DNA from: Nakamurella lactea DSM 19367
GTDB taxonomy: Bacteria > Actinomycetota > Actinomycetes > Mycobacteriales > Nakamurellaceae
NCBI RefSeq assembly: GCF_000426645.1
Contig: NZ_AUFT01000001.1
Span: 496,001-560,000 of the forward strand
DNA length: 64,000 nt
Direction: 5' to 3'
A program made the translations under genes and the position numbers. The notes below the pieces were generated by a model. The model worked only from the letters and a program-made list of their open reading frames with translations, was not told the DNA's origin and did not search any database. Positions 41,984 through 50,612 of the stretch are shown here, piece after piece. Position 1 is the stretch's first letter, and each line of letters starts with the position of its first letter.

Positions 41984-42002
41984 TCGAGCGGCAGGCGGCC
42001 AG

Positions 42003-42941
42003 GTGAGCACCGAATCGCTGATCGGGGCGCTGCTCGGCGCCGTCGCCGCGGTCGGCCTGCTGCTGGCGGTGCTGTCGTCACCCCCGTTGCGGCGGCGCTC
42101 GCTGGCCGACCGGGTCGCGCCGTACCTGACGGAGTCCGACGTGCCGTCCCGGCTGCTCAACTCCGGCCCGGACCGCAAGAGCTCGACCCTCGGCCGACTC
42201 GCCGGTCCGCTGCTCAAGGACGCGGTGACCTTCCTGGACAAGGTGGTCGGCGGACAGGCGACGGTCCGGCGGCGGCTGGCCGCCCTTGATTCACCGATGA
42301 CGGTGGACCAGTTCCGCACCGAACAGGTGCTGTGGGGCGCGATAGGCGCCGGAGTCGGGTTACTGATCGGGCTGCTCGCGGTGGTCACCGGCCAGTCGAA
42401 CCCGGCGATCCTGGTGGTGCTGGTGCTCGCCTGCGCGACGGGTGGGGTCCTCGGTCGGGACTGGTGGCTCAGCCAGGCCGTCGCCAAACGCGATGCCGAG
42501 ATGCTGATCGAGTTCCCGGTGATCGCCGAGATGCTGGCGCTGGCGGTGACCGCCGGCGAGGGCCCGATCGGTGCCATCGATCGGGTCAGCCGACTGGCGA
42601 ACGGGCAGTTGGTCTCGCAGCTCGCCGGGCTGCTGGCCGAGACCAGGGCGGGCACGCCGCTGCTGGAAGCCCTGACCAACCTCCGTGACCGGACCCGGCT
42701 GGAGCCGTTGGCCAGATTCCTCGACGGCATGGCGGTGGCCATCGAACGCGGCACCCCGCTGGCCGACGTCTTGCGCGCCCAGGCGGCCGACGTGCGCGCA
42801 CTGGGCAAACGTCAGCTTCTGGAATCCGGCGGCCGCAAGGAAATCGCCATGATGGTTCCGGTAGTTTTCATTGTTCTGCCGATCACCATTGCATTCGCGA
42901 TGTATCCAGGGCTGATGGCTCTCACGTCGGTGGCCCAGTGA
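42003..42941 (+). CDS. tadC: Tad pilus inner-membrane platform protein TadC
   Basis: A 312-residue partner of TadB with the second T2SSF domain (EFPVIAEMLALAVTAGEGPIGAIDRVS, RDRTRLEPLARFLDGMAVAIERGTPLADVLRAQA) and the C-terminal ending ILPITIAFAMYPGLMAL. GTG 42003 follows tadB by 19 nt. After its stop comes a 141-nt gap with a weak hairpin (GGCCGAATGGCC) before the pilin-like gene, which may allow separate or higher expression of the latter. Confidence 0.92.
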   Translation: MSTESLIGALLGAVAAVGLLLAVLSSPPLRRRSLADRVAPYLTESDVPSRLLNSGPDRKSSTLGRLAGPLLKDAVTFLDKVVGGQATVRRRLAALDSPMTVDQFRTEQVLWGAIGAGVGLLIGLLAVVTGQSNPAILVVLVLACATGGVLGRDWWLSQAVAKRDAEMLIEFPVIAEMLALAVTAGEGPIGAIDRVSRLANGQLVSQLAGLLAETRAGTPLLEALTNLRDRTRLEPLARFLDGMAVAIERGTPLADVLRAQAADVRALGKRQLLESGGRKEIAMMVPVVFIVLPITIAFAMYPGLMALTSVAQ

Positions 42942-43082
42942 CCCACTTCGGAATTCGACATCTTTCGGCCGGTTCTGGTATTTGTCTACCGACCCGAGAG
43001 ACCTGCCCACCTGGCCGAATGGCCGGCCGGGCCACCGATACGAAACGCTCAACGCCGTCCCCCACCGCAGGAGGAAATGATC

Positions 43083-43325
43083 ATGATCGACAGACTTACC
43101 TATTCAGCGTTGGCGGCGTTGTCCGTCGTCATTCGCGCCGCCTTCGGTCCGCCGGAATCGACGGACGACGAGAAATCGGACCGCGGCGACGTGCCAGGTT
43201 GGGTGATGATCACGGTGATGACGGCGATCGTGGTGATCGCGCTGCTCGCGGTATTCCGCGAACAGGTACTCAATGCGGTGAAGAGCGCCTTCGACAAGGT
43301 GAACGACTCGGGCAAGACGAAGTAG
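43083..43325 (+). CDS. Small Flp/TadE-like pilin candidate
   Basis: An 80-residue protein: a 40-residue N-terminal part, the segment DRGDVPGWVMITV, one strong transmembrane helix (VMITVMTAIVVIALLAVF) and a short amphipathic tail. Position after tadC and layout fit a Flp pilin or pseudopilin. However, the Glu at +5 after the Gly that marks classical Flp cleavage (G-xxxx-E) is not present; Gly-Asp-Val-Pro replaces it. AGGAGG is eight bases before ATG 43083 and only two before ATG 43077, so 43083 is preferred. The preceding in-frame ATG-ATC adds two residues. Confidence 0.7.
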   Translation: MIDRLTYSALAALSVVIRAAFGPPESTDDEKSDRGDVPGWVMITVMTAIVVIALLAVFREQVLNAVKSAFDKVNDSGKTK

Positions 43326-43378
43326 GTCCGGTCGTCGCCGGGCAGCGCCGCGCCACCGGGTCCGATCGCGGGTCGTCG

Positions 43379-43729
43379 GTGGCGGAGTTCGCCATGGTCA
43401 CGGTGCTGTTGATGATGCTCTTCCTGGCCCTGGTCTCGCTGGGGCTGTGGGTGTATTCGCGCACCATCCTGACCTCGGCCGCGGCCGACGCCGCGCGGTA
43501 CGTCGCCAACGCCGACATCCGGCCAGACCAGGCAGCCGCGAAGGTTGCCGAACTACTCGGCGACGGTGTTGTCGGTTCGACGTCGAACTCGTTGGTGTGC
43601 ACCAATTCCGCCGAAGGCCGCCTGGTCGGCGTGACCTGCACGATGAAGGCGCCGGGGATCGTTTCGCTGCTCGACGGGGTGCTGCCCGACATCACCGGGA
43701 GCGGGCACAGCGCCCGGGAACTGCCGTGA
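43379..43729 (+). CDS. TadE-like pseudopilin with unresolved start
   Basis: The frame reads through DRGSSVAEFAMVTVLLMMLFLALVSLG, a TadE N-terminal motif with a transmembrane helix, then TSAAADAARYVANADI, and ends at 43729. The Gly-Ser processing motif lies upstream of the first available canonical start near it (GTG 43379, which encodes the V of SVAEF). No ATG, GTG or TTG exists in this frame between 43019 and 43379. The real protein must begin elsewhere: a non-standard codon, a -1 frameshift from the preceding small gene (which ends at 43325), or a sequence error. The coordinates given are the minimum. The stop overlaps the next start by GTGA. Confidence 0.6.
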   Translation: MAEFAMVTVLLMMLFLALVSLGLWVYSRTILTSAAADAARYVANADIRPDQAAAKVAELLGDGVVGSTSNSLVCTNSAEGRLVGVTCTMKAPGIVSLLDGVLPDITGSGHSARELP

Positions 43730-44259
43730 CGGCGGTGGCCGCCCGGGCCCGCCCGGACCAGGTCGGCGACCAGGATGACGTCCGCGGCACCGACCGGGCT
43801 GATGGCACGGCCACTGGCCGGGATGACGGGCGGGCCACCATCGAGGTGATCTTCCTGGCCGTGCTGCTGTTGATCCCCACCGTCTACATCCTGATCGCCG
43901 TGGTCCGCGTTCAGGCCGCCACCTTCGCTGTGACCCAGGCTGCCAGGGACGCCGGCCGGCTGTTGGACACCGCGCCCACCATCGACATCGGCCTGTCCCA
44001 GGCACGCGAGGCGGCCGCGATCGCGCTCGCCGATCAGCGTGTCCCCGGCGACGCGGTGACCATCACGTTCGTCGATCCCGGCGGCTCCTGCGCCGACGGT
44101 GTCCAGACACCGCCGCCGCTGGCGGCGGGCGCGTCGGTCGACATCTGCGTCACCACGGTGATCTCGCTGCCCGGCGTACCAACGGTGCTCACCGGCTCCG
44201 GCAATACGGTGACGGGCGTCTACACCCTGCATGTCGGCGAATTCCGGGAAGGCCCCTGA
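43726..44259 (+). CDS. Second TadE/TadF-like pseudopilin
   Basis: A 177-residue protein: a polar N-terminal 40 residues, then DDGRATIEVIFLAVLLLIPTVYILIAVVRVQAA, a TadE-like segment with a Gly before the transmembrane helix and Glu near +5 (GRATIEV), then TQAARDAGRLLDTAP, the motif after the helix typical of TadE/TadF proteins. The rest is secreted beta-rich sequence with two Cys (SCADGV, VDICVTT) that could form a disulphide. GTG 43726 overlaps the upstream stop. It is the last gene of the tad operon and is convergent with ribokinase. Confidence 0.85.
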   Translation: MTAVAARARPDQVGDQDDVRGTDRADGTATGRDDGRATIEVIFLAVLLLIPTVYILIAVVRVQAATFAVTQAARDAGRLLDTAPTIDIGLSQAREAAAIALADQRVPGDAVTITFVDPGGSCADGVQTPPPLAAGASVDICVTTVISLPGVPTVLTGSGNTVTGVYTLHVGEFREGP

Positions 44260-44294
44260 GGAACCCGCCCGGTTGGCTCGATGGCGCTGTGGCG

Positions 44295-45203
44295 TCAGCC
44301 GTCGATCTCGGCCCGCCGCGGCATGCCTTCGGCGGCGCCCTGACGAGAGGCCGCCAGCGATGCCGCCTTCACCGCCACCGCCGCCGCATCGGCCCGCGTC
44401 ATCCCCTCGGCCAGGGCAGCGGCGAACACCCCGCAGAAGCAGTCGCCGGCGCCGGTGGTGTCGATCGCGTCGACCTTCGGCGCCGGGAACTCGGTCACAT
44501 CAACCCCGTCCACCAGCAGCGCACCCGCGGCGCCGCGGGTGACGATCACCGCCGCCGGCCCGTCGATCGTGCGGACCGCCGCCACGATCGCGTCGGCGTC
44601 GGCCACCTCCCGGGCACCGGACAGCCCGGCGATCATCGCCAGCTCGACCTCGTTCACCACCAGCACCGCGGTGGCCGCCAGCAGCTCGGCCGGCAGCGCC
44701 CGCGCGGGCGCCGCATTCAGCACGGTGATCCCGGACGCTGCGTCGAACGCCGCCTGCACCGCCGGCAGCGGGATCTCCAACTGCGCCAGCAGCACCGCGG
44801 CCGCCGCCACCACGTCGTCGCCCGCGGTCACATCGACCGGCGACACCTGCAGATTCGCCCCCGAGCTGACGATGATCCGGTTCTCCCCCGACGGCTCCAG
44901 GATGATCAGGGCCAGCCCGGTGGCCGCGTCGTCGCTGGTCCCGAGCAGCGCGCCGTCGATGCCCTCGTCGGCGAACGCGGCACGGATCTTGCCGCCGCCG
45001 GCATCGTCGCCGAGCCGGCCGATCATCGCCACGTCGGCGCCGAACCTGGCCGCGGCGATGGCCTGGTTGGACCCCTTGCCGCCGAGGCCCCAGTCGTGCG
45101 GGCCGCCGAGCACCGTCTCCCCCGCGGCCGGCACCGACGGCGTCCGCACCCGTAGGTCCTCATTGAGGCTGCCGACTACCACGACCCGTCCGGAATTCGT
45201 CAT
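44295..45203 (-). CDS. rbsK: Ribokinase (PfkB family)
   Basis: A 302-residue PfkB sugar kinase. N-terminal [21 protein letters not shown] and [22 protein letters not shown] carry the first PfkB signature. [20 protein letters not shown] is the second, with the anion hole and catalytic Asp. It would phosphorylate D-ribose to ribose 5-phosphate, although other pentoses cannot be excluded from sequence alone. TAGACG lies six bases upstream of ATG and no Shine-Dalgarno is visible, so the mRNA may be leaderless. It is divergent from prfB. Confidence 0.92.
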   Translation of the reverse strand: MTNSGRVVVVGSLNEDLRVRTPSVPAAGETVLGGPHDWGLGGKGSNQAIAAARFGADVAMIGRLGDDAGGGKIRAAFADEGIDGALLGTSDDAATGLALIILEPSGENRIIVSSGANLQVSPVDVTAGDDVVAAAAVLLAQLEIPLPAVQAAFDAASGITVLNAAPARALPAELLAATAVLVVNEVELAMIAGLSGAREVADADAIVAAVRTIDGPAAVIVTRGAAGALLVDGVDVTEFPAPKVDAIDTTGAGDCFCGVFAAALAEGMTRADAAAVAVKAASLAASRQGAAEGMPRRAEIDG

Positions 45204-45310
45204 CCGGCACGTCTATCACACCCCGACACCACCGCCCGGCGCCGGTTCACCGGCTCGGGTGGGCGGCGGTGTGGTCGGCGGCCCCGCCCGACCCGGTAGC
45301 CTGGGCTGTT

Positions 45311-46411
45311 GTGAATCCCGACGTCGCCACCCAGATCGAAGAACTGTCTGCCACGATGACCAGCATCGAGAAGGTCATCGATGTCGATGCGCTTCAGGCC
45401 TCCATCGACGACCTGTCCGAGCAGGCCAGCAAGCCCGATCTGTGGAGCGACCAGGAGAAGGCACAGCAGGTCACCTCGGCGCTGTCCCACGCCCAGGCCG
45501 AGATCAAGAGGATGCGGGAGCTGCGACAGCGGATCGACGACCTCGAGGTGCATTTCGAGCTGGCCGACGAGGATCCCAGCTCACTGCCCGAGGCCGAGGC
45601 CGAACTGGCGTCGGTGAACGCCGCGGTCGAGGCCCTTGAGGTCCGCACGCTGTTGTCCGGCGAGTACGACCAGCGCGAGGCGCTCGTCACCATCCGCTCG
45701 GAGGCCGGCGGGGTGGACGCCGCCGACTTCGCCGAGATGCTGCTGCGGATGTACACCCGCTGGGCCGAGCGGCACGGGTACCCGCTGGAGGTCTACGACA
45801 CCTCGTACGCGGAAGAGGCCGGCCTGAAGTCCGCGACCTTCCAGGTGAAGGTGCCCTACGCCTACGGCACCCTGTCGGTGGAACAGGGCACCCACCGGCT
45901 GGTCCGGATCTCCCCGTTCGACAACCAGGGTCGACGGCAGACCTCGTTCGCCGGTGTCGAGGTGGTCCCGGTGGTCGAGACCTCCGATCACGTCGAGATC
46001 GAGGACAAGGACATCCGGGTGGACGTCTACCGCTCCTCCGGCCCCGGCGGGCAGGGCGTGAACACCACCGACTCGGCGGTCCGGATCACCCACCTGCCGA
46101 CCGGCATCGTGGTGTCCTGCCAGAACGAGCGGTCGCAGATCCAGAACCGGGCGTCGGCGATGGCCGTGCTGCAGGCGAAGCTGCTGGTCCGCCGCCGCGA
46201 GGAGGAGAAGGCGACGATGGACGCGCTCAAGGACGGCGGCAACTCCTGGGGCAACCAGATGCGTTCCTACGTGCTGCACCCGTACCAGATGGTCAAGGAT
46301 CTGCGCACCGAGTACGAGGTGGGAAACCCGAGCGCGGTGTTCGACGGCGACATCGACGGGTTCATCGAGGCCGGGATCCGCTGGCGCCGGTCGGCCGAAC
46401 TCGCTTCCTGA
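45311..46411 (+). CDS. prfB: Peptide chain release factor 2 (RF2)
   Basis: A 366-residue release factor. The SPF tripeptide that reads UGA/UAA is at residues 201-203 ([14 protein letters not shown]), and the GGQ that triggers hydrolysis is at 246-248 ([10 protein letters not shown]). The frame is continuous from GTG 45311, so the autoregulatory internal UGA frameshift known from E. coli prfB is absent, as usual for actinobacteria. TAGCCT lies eight bases before GTG with no clear Shine-Dalgarno. The C-terminal DKDI, RSAELAS end is typical. It is convergent with the kinase gene. Confidence 0.97.
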   Translation: MNPDVATQIEELSATMTSIEKVIDVDALQASIDDLSEQASKPDLWSDQEKAQQVTSALSHAQAEIKRMRELRQRIDDLEVHFELADEDPSSLPEAEAELASVNAAVEALEVRTLLSGEYDQREALVTIRSEAGGVDAADFAEMLLRMYTRWAERHGYPLEVYDTSYAEEAGLKSATFQVKVPYAYGTLSVEQGTHRLVRISPFDNQGRRQTSFAGVEVVPVVETSDHVEIEDKDIRVDVYRSSGPGGQGVNTTDSAVRITHLPTGIVVSCQNERSQIQNRASAMAVLQAKLLVRRREEEKATMDALKDGGNSWGNQMRSYVLHPYQMVKDLRTEYEVGNPSAVFDGDIDGFIEAGIRWRRSAELAS

Positions 46412-46503
46412 GCGAAGACAGCTCAACTGCGACCAGTCCACCCATCCGGCGCCGGTCGGCCGATATCGAGCCACTGGCCGCATCCAGGATGAATCGCGCA
46501 GGG

Positions 46504-47418
46504 TCAGCCGACCAGCAGGAACGGCGGCCGGGCCGGCAGCGGGTCGTGCAGCATCCGCTCGGCGAGCAGCAGTCCGCCGGCCAGTGCGTCGCCGGCCGGC
46601 CCGTTGACCGCACGCCCGGCACCGGCCACCGCATCCAGAAAGGCGCTGAGCACCACCTCGGCGCCGAACACGCCGCCGGTGTAGCTCAGCGGCGCGTCCG
46701 TCGGCAGCCCGGTCGCGGCGGTCAGCAACGAGTCCGCCAGCTCGGCCCCGGCATCCCGGCAGATCCGCAACGCCTCCGGATCGGTCGCGGCCGCCGCCGT
46801 GACGGTCGGGGCGAACCCGGCGAGCAGCTCGGTGGCATCCTTTCTGGACATCACCTGCTGTGGCCAGCGCTCCTGCGGCCCGAAGTGTTGCAGCGCAGCA
46901 GATCCCATCGGAAGATCGGCTAGCGCGGCGCCATTGTCGCAGGCCCGGACGACGGATTGCAGACCGCGCAGCCCGATGGCGGCGGCCGACCCTCTGTCGC
47001 CGAGCACGAAGCCCCAGCCATCGACCCGACGGTAACGGCGATTGAAGTCGCTACCGAAGGCGATCGCCCCGGCGCCGGCCGCCACCACCGCCCCCGGCCG
47101 CACCGATCCGATGGCACCGACCAGCGCGGTGACCGCGTCGATGCACACCACGGTGCGCCGGGCGTCGAGGTCCAGCAGTTGCCGCAGCACCTCATCCGGG
47201 CTGGCCAGGCTCATGATCCCGCGGGCGCCGAAGACCAGCACGTCGACCGGGGTGTCCGGCAACCCGGCAGCGGTCGCGGCCACCAGCGACGTCACGTCCA
47301 GCCCGCCGGCGCCGATCCGAGCCCCTTGATCGGTACGCACCGGCCCGGTCACGCCATCGACCGACAGCACCGACCGCATCCCGGAGCCACCGACGTCCAC
47401 CGCAGCCAGCACCGTCAT
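46504..47418 (-). CDS. BadF/BcrA-type sugar kinase, probable MurNAc/GlcNAc kinase (MurK-like)
   Basis: A 304-residue member of the BadF/BadG/BcrA ATPase family, which includes N-acetylglucosamine kinases and the MurNAc/GlcNAc kinase MurK of Clostridium. The phosphate-1 loop AAVDVGGSGMRSVLS is at the N-terminus, and AVVAAGAGAIAFGSD and the adenosine loop SYTGGVFGAEVV follow. In a cluster with murQ it would make MurNAc-6-phosphate (or GlcNAc-6-phosphate) from imported sugar. ATG 47418 has AGG three bases upstream; GTG 47433 is an alternative start. It is the last gene of the operon, 18 nt after the second permease. Confidence 0.85.
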   Translation of the reverse strand: MTVLAAVDVGGSGMRSVLSVDGVTGPVRTDQGARIGAGGLDVTSLVAATAAGLPDTPVDVLVFGARGIMSLASPDEVLRQLLDLDARRTVVCIDAVTALVGAIGSVRPGAVVAAGAGAIAFGSDFNRRYRRVDGWGFVLGDRGSAAAIGLRGLQSVVRACDNGAALADLPMGSAALQHFGPQERWPQQVMSRKDATELLAGFAPTVTAAAATDPEALRICRDAGAELADSLLTAATGLPTDAPLSYTGGVFGAEVVLSAFLDAVAGAGRAVNGPAGDALAGGLLLAERMLHDPLPARPPFLLVG

Positions 47419-47436
47419 GGGCCTATTGTTCACCGT

Positions 47437-48324
47437 TCACTTGCTCATGCCCGCGGTCAGGCCGGCCACGATCTGCCTGGTGGCCAACAGGAACAGCACG
47501 ATCAGCGGAATGGTGGTGATCACCAGGCCGGCGAAGATCGCGGAGTAGTTCGCCGAGTTCTCGGCGAAGAACTTCGTCAGCCCTACCGGCAACGGGTATT
47601 TCGTTTCGTCCCGCAACAACACCAGCGGGAACAGGAAGTCGTTCCAGATCGGCACGAACCGGAACACCGCGACCGTCACCACCGCGGGCCGGACCAGCGG
47701 CAGCATGATCCGCACGAACGTCTGCCAGGCGTTCGCCCCGTCCAGGGCCGCCGCCTCCTCCAGTTCGGCCGGCACCTGCCGGAAGAAAGTGGCGATCACG
47801 AAGATGGAGAAGGGCACACCGGAGGCGCCGTACAGCAGGATCAGCCCGAGCCGGCTGTCGATCAGTCCGAGCGCGTCGAACAGGTAGAAGATCGGCAGGA
47901 TGGCCAGATGGATCGGCATCATCAGGCCGGACAGGAACAATGCCTCGATCCCGCGGAACCAGCGCGACTTCACCCGGGCCAACGCATACGAGGCCATGGT
48001 GGCGACCGTGGTCGACACCAGCACCGCCCCGAAGGTGATGATCAGCGAATTGACGAAGTACCGCGCCATGCTGCCGTCGGTCCAGGCCACCCGATAGCTC
48101 TGCCCGTTGGGCGGCCAGGGCGCACCCAACGGGTCGGTGACCAGCTCGGCATTCGTCCGGAAGGAGTTGGTGACCATCAGCACCAGCGGCAGCAGCGCCA
48201 GGATCGCGTAGGTCCACAGCGCGACACTTCCGATGGTGCCGCCGACCGGTTTGGTCACCGACCGGTGGCGCTGCGGTCGCACGGGCGGCGGCGACGGGCG
48301 GGTCCGGATCTCGGTGGCGCTCAT
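47437..48324 (-). CDS. Sugar ABC transporter permease (MalG-like), amino-sugar operon
   Basis: A 295-residue CUT1 permease with an Arg/Pro-rich N-terminus, six helices, the periplasmic MVTNSFRTNAELVTDP segment after helix 1, and the EAA loop ELEEAAALDGANAWQTFVRIMLP. The start overlaps the stop of the MalF-like subunit (ATGA). With it and the binding protein it forms the uptake system of the murQ operon; no ATPase gene is present in the operon. Confidence 0.93.
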   Translation of the reverse strand: MSATEIRTRPSPPPVRPQRHRSVTKPVGGTIGSVALWTYAILALLPLVLMVTNSFRTNAELVTDPLGAPWPPNGQSYRVAWTDGSMARYFVNSLIITFGAVLVSTTVATMASYALARVKSRWFRGIEALFLSGLMMPIHLAILPIFYLFDALGLIDSRLGLILLYGASGVPFSIFVIATFFRQVPAELEEAAALDGANAWQTFVRIMLPLVRPAVVTVAVFRFVPIWNDFLFPLVLLRDETKYPLPVGLTKFFAENSANYSAIFAGLVITTIPLIVLFLLATRQIVAGLTAGMSK

Positions 48325-49220
48325 GCGGTGATCTTCTGTTCGTGCCGGCGCAGTACCGAGGTGGCGGCCAGCGCACCGCCGAAGATGACGATGAACAGCA
48401 ACGTGGCCAGGGCTGACGAGACCCCGATCGCGTTCGGGTCACCGGAGTCGAAGGCCGTGCGGTAGAACAACAACGACATGAAGTCGGTGGCTCCGGCCGG
48501 GTTCCCGATCGATCCGCCGATCGCGTACGGCAAGGCGAACGCCTCCATCGCGAAGATGAACGTGAGCACGCTGACCGTGCCGATGGCCGGCACCAGCAGC
48601 GGGAAGGTGATCCGCCGGAAGGTGTCCCAGTGCCCGGCGCCGTCCACCCGCGCCGCCTCCGACAGCTCCTCGGGGATGCCGCCGAGCGCGGCGCCGTAGA
48701 GCAGCACCGGGAACCCGATCCACTGCCACACGCTGATCGCGATCACCACCCAGATCGCCAGGTCGGGGTCGCCGAGCCAGGGCAGGGCCAGCGACTCCAA
48801 TCCGATCTTGCCCAGCAGGGTGTTGACCGGCCCAAAGTTCGGCGACAGCAGCAGCGTCCACAGGTAGCCGATGACGATCGGGCTCACCAGGTACGGGATG
48901 GCGTACAGGGTCTGCAGCGCCCGTCGGGTCCGGTTCCGGCGGTACAGCAGGAACGCGATGCCGAGTCCGACGGTGTTCTGGATCAACATGGTCCCGGCGA
49001 AGAACAGCACGTTGTGCAGCAGGGCGCGCGGAACCTGGGTGGTGAAAGGCGGTTTGGTGAACAGCGTGACGAAGTTGTCCAGCCCGACGAAGCCGCCGCG
49101 AGCGGTGCCGCCCCAACTGAAGAACGAATACGAGAACGCCGTCAGCATCGGGTACAGCAGGAACATCCCGAACAGCAGCAGGGCCGGCGCGACGAACAGC
49201 AGCCCGGTGCTACGTCGCAT
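48321..49220 (-). CDS. Sugar ABC transporter permease (MalF-like), amino-sugar operon
   Basis: A 299-residue permease. N-terminal helix 1 is followed by YPMLTAFSYSFFSWGG and VGLDNFVTLF, and the EAA loop is PEELSEAARVDGAGHWDTFRRITFPLL. It begins 48 nt after the binding-protein stop and is translationally coupled to the MalG-like partner. Substrate specificity cannot be read from the permease; context suggests MurNAc or GlcNAc. Confidence 0.93.
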   Translation of the reverse strand: MRRSTGLLFVAPALLLFGMFLLYPMLTAFSYSFFSWGGTARGGFVGLDNFVTLFTKPPFTTQVPRALLHNVLFFAGTMLIQNTVGLGIAFLLYRRNRTRRALQTLYAIPYLVSPIVIGYLWTLLLSPNFGPVNTLLGKIGLESLALPWLGDPDLAIWVVIAISVWQWIGFPVLLYGAALGGIPEELSEAARVDGAGHWDTFRRITFPLLVPAIGTVSVLTFIFAMEAFALPYAIGGSIGNPAGATDFMSLLFYRTAFDSGDPNAIGVSSALATLLFIVIFGGALAATSVLRRHEQKITA

Positions 49221-49268
49221 GCCGTCCCTGCCCGGCAGGAACGTCCCGGCCGACCCGCAGGGCCTGGC

Positions 49269-50612
49269 TCACGAACCCGGCTTGAACCATGCGGCCAGAC
49301 CGTCCTGCAGATCCTTGGCCACGGCGGCCGAATCCTTGTCGCCGAGCAGCAATTGCTGGATCCCGGTGCCGAGCAGGTCGGTACCACTGGGCGTGCCGTA
49401 GCGGAAATCGGTGAGCAGCAGGTAGGGCGTCGGCGAGTTCTTGTAGTTGTCGGCCATCTGCTGCAGCAACGGATCCGAGTAGGTGACGCCCGGTACCGCC
49501 GACAGCTGCTTGACCTCGTCGACCACCTGCTGTCCGAAGTCCTTGGTGGCCATCCACTTCAGCAGTTCCAGTCCCGCCTCGGAGTTCTTCGACTTGGTGG
49601 ACAGGCCGAAGGCGCCGTCGGCGTACCCTGGGGTTACCGGTGTGTCGGACGGCGATCCGTCCGGCGCCGGCACCTGAAAGACGCCCATCTTCAGGTCGGG
49701 GTTCTGGTTGCTGAAGAAGCCGAGTTCGAACGAACCACCGGGGAACATCGCGGCACCGCCGTTGGTGAACAGCGACTGGGCGTCGGTGTATGCCACACCG
49801 GTCACGTTCTTCCCGAACGCGTCCTTGAGGCCGTTCACCACGTCCAACGAGGCGACGAAGTCCTTGTCGGTGAACGTCTTGCTGCCGTCCAGCACCGCCG
49901 TCTCGAAGGCGGTGCCACCGAATCTCGGGGTGGCCAGCACCTGGTGCACGATCGGCAACGTCCAGCCGTCCTTGGCACCCACCGCTATCGGCGTCACGCC
50001 CTTCGCTGCCAGCTTCGAGATGTCGTCGGTGAACTCGGCCCAGGTGGTCGGCGGCGCCTCGATCCCCGCGCTGCTGAAAAGGTCTTTGTTGTAGAACATC
50101 TGCAGCGTCTGCACGGCCAGCGGGACGGAGTAGAGCTTGCCGTCCTTCTTGCCTTCGGCGCTCTTGATCACGTTCTCGTCCCAGCCGGTCAGATCCACCT
50201 TGCCGTCCAGCGGCACCAGCGATCCCGACTCGATGGTCGGCTGCAACTGACCGTACGAGCGGACCTGCGCGATGTCCGGGCCGTCCGAACCGGCCAGCCC
50301 GGTGGCCAGAATGGTGTTGTACTCCGTGCTCTTGAACGTCTTGACGGTGATCTTCACGCCGGGATGCGACGCCGTGTAGGTGGCGAAGATCTTCTCGTAC
50401 GCCTTCTGATCCTCCACCCGCCATGACCAGATGGTCAGATCGCCACTGGCACCGCCGGCGGCCGAACTCGCATCGCCACCGCCGGCGGCCGAACTCGCGT
50501 CCCCGCCGGCGGCCGCCGAACTCGTGGTGTCGGAACTGCTGGCCGGCGAGCAGGCCGCGGCCAGCACGGCCGCGAGGCCGGTGACGGCCAGGAACTTCCG
50601 GTTGCGGTTCAT
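49269..50612 (-). CDS. Sugar ABC transporter substrate-binding lipoprotein, amino-sugar operon
   Basis: A 447-residue family-1 binding lipoprotein. The signal peptide has the lipobox LAAAC. A flexible spacer of three GGDASSAAG-like repeats follows, encoded by a 27-bp tandem DNA repeat. The SBP_bac_1 domain has LTIWSWRVEDQKAYEKIFATYT, VPLAVQTLQMFYNKDLF and GGAAMFPGGSFELGFF. ATG 50612 overlaps the murQ stop (ATGA) and has GAGGAG upstream inside murQ. It would capture MurNAc, GlcNAc or a small muropeptide sugar outside the cell. Confidence 0.92.
   Translation of the reverse strand: MNRNRKFLAVTGLAAVLAAACSPASSSDTTSSAAAGGDASSAAGGGDASSAAGGASGDLTIWSWRVEDQKAYEKIFATYTASHPGVKITVKTFKSTEYNTILATGLAGSDGPDIAQVRSYGQLQPTIESGSLVPLDGKVDLTGWDENVIKSAEGKKDGKLYSVPLAVQTLQMFYNKDLFSSAGIEAPPTTWAEFTDDISKLAAKGVTPIAVGAKDGWTLPIVHQVLATPRFGGTAFETAVLDGSKTFTDKDFVASLDVVNGLKDAFGKNVTGVAYTDAQSLFTNGGAAMFPGGSFELGFFSNQNPDLKMGVFQVPAPDGSPSDTPVTPGYADGAFGLSTKSKNSEAGLELLKWMATKDFGQQVVDEVKQLSAVPGVTYSDPLLQQMADNYKNSPTPYLLLTDFRYGTPSGTDLLGTGIQQLLLGDKDSAAVAKDLQDGLAAWFKPGS
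50451..50530. repeat. 27-bp tandem repeat coding the lipoprotein spacer
   Basis: Three consecutive copies starting at 50451, 50478 and 50505; the first two are nearly identical, the third is diverged. Each encodes GGDASSAAG on the reverse strand. Unit gain or loss would change the spacer length by nine residues. Confidence 0.75.

Noticed and set aside
45311-45420. Programmed frameshift site of prfB
   Set aside because: The reading frame is open from the GTG with no internal TGA and slippery CUU context, so the E. coli type control is absent.
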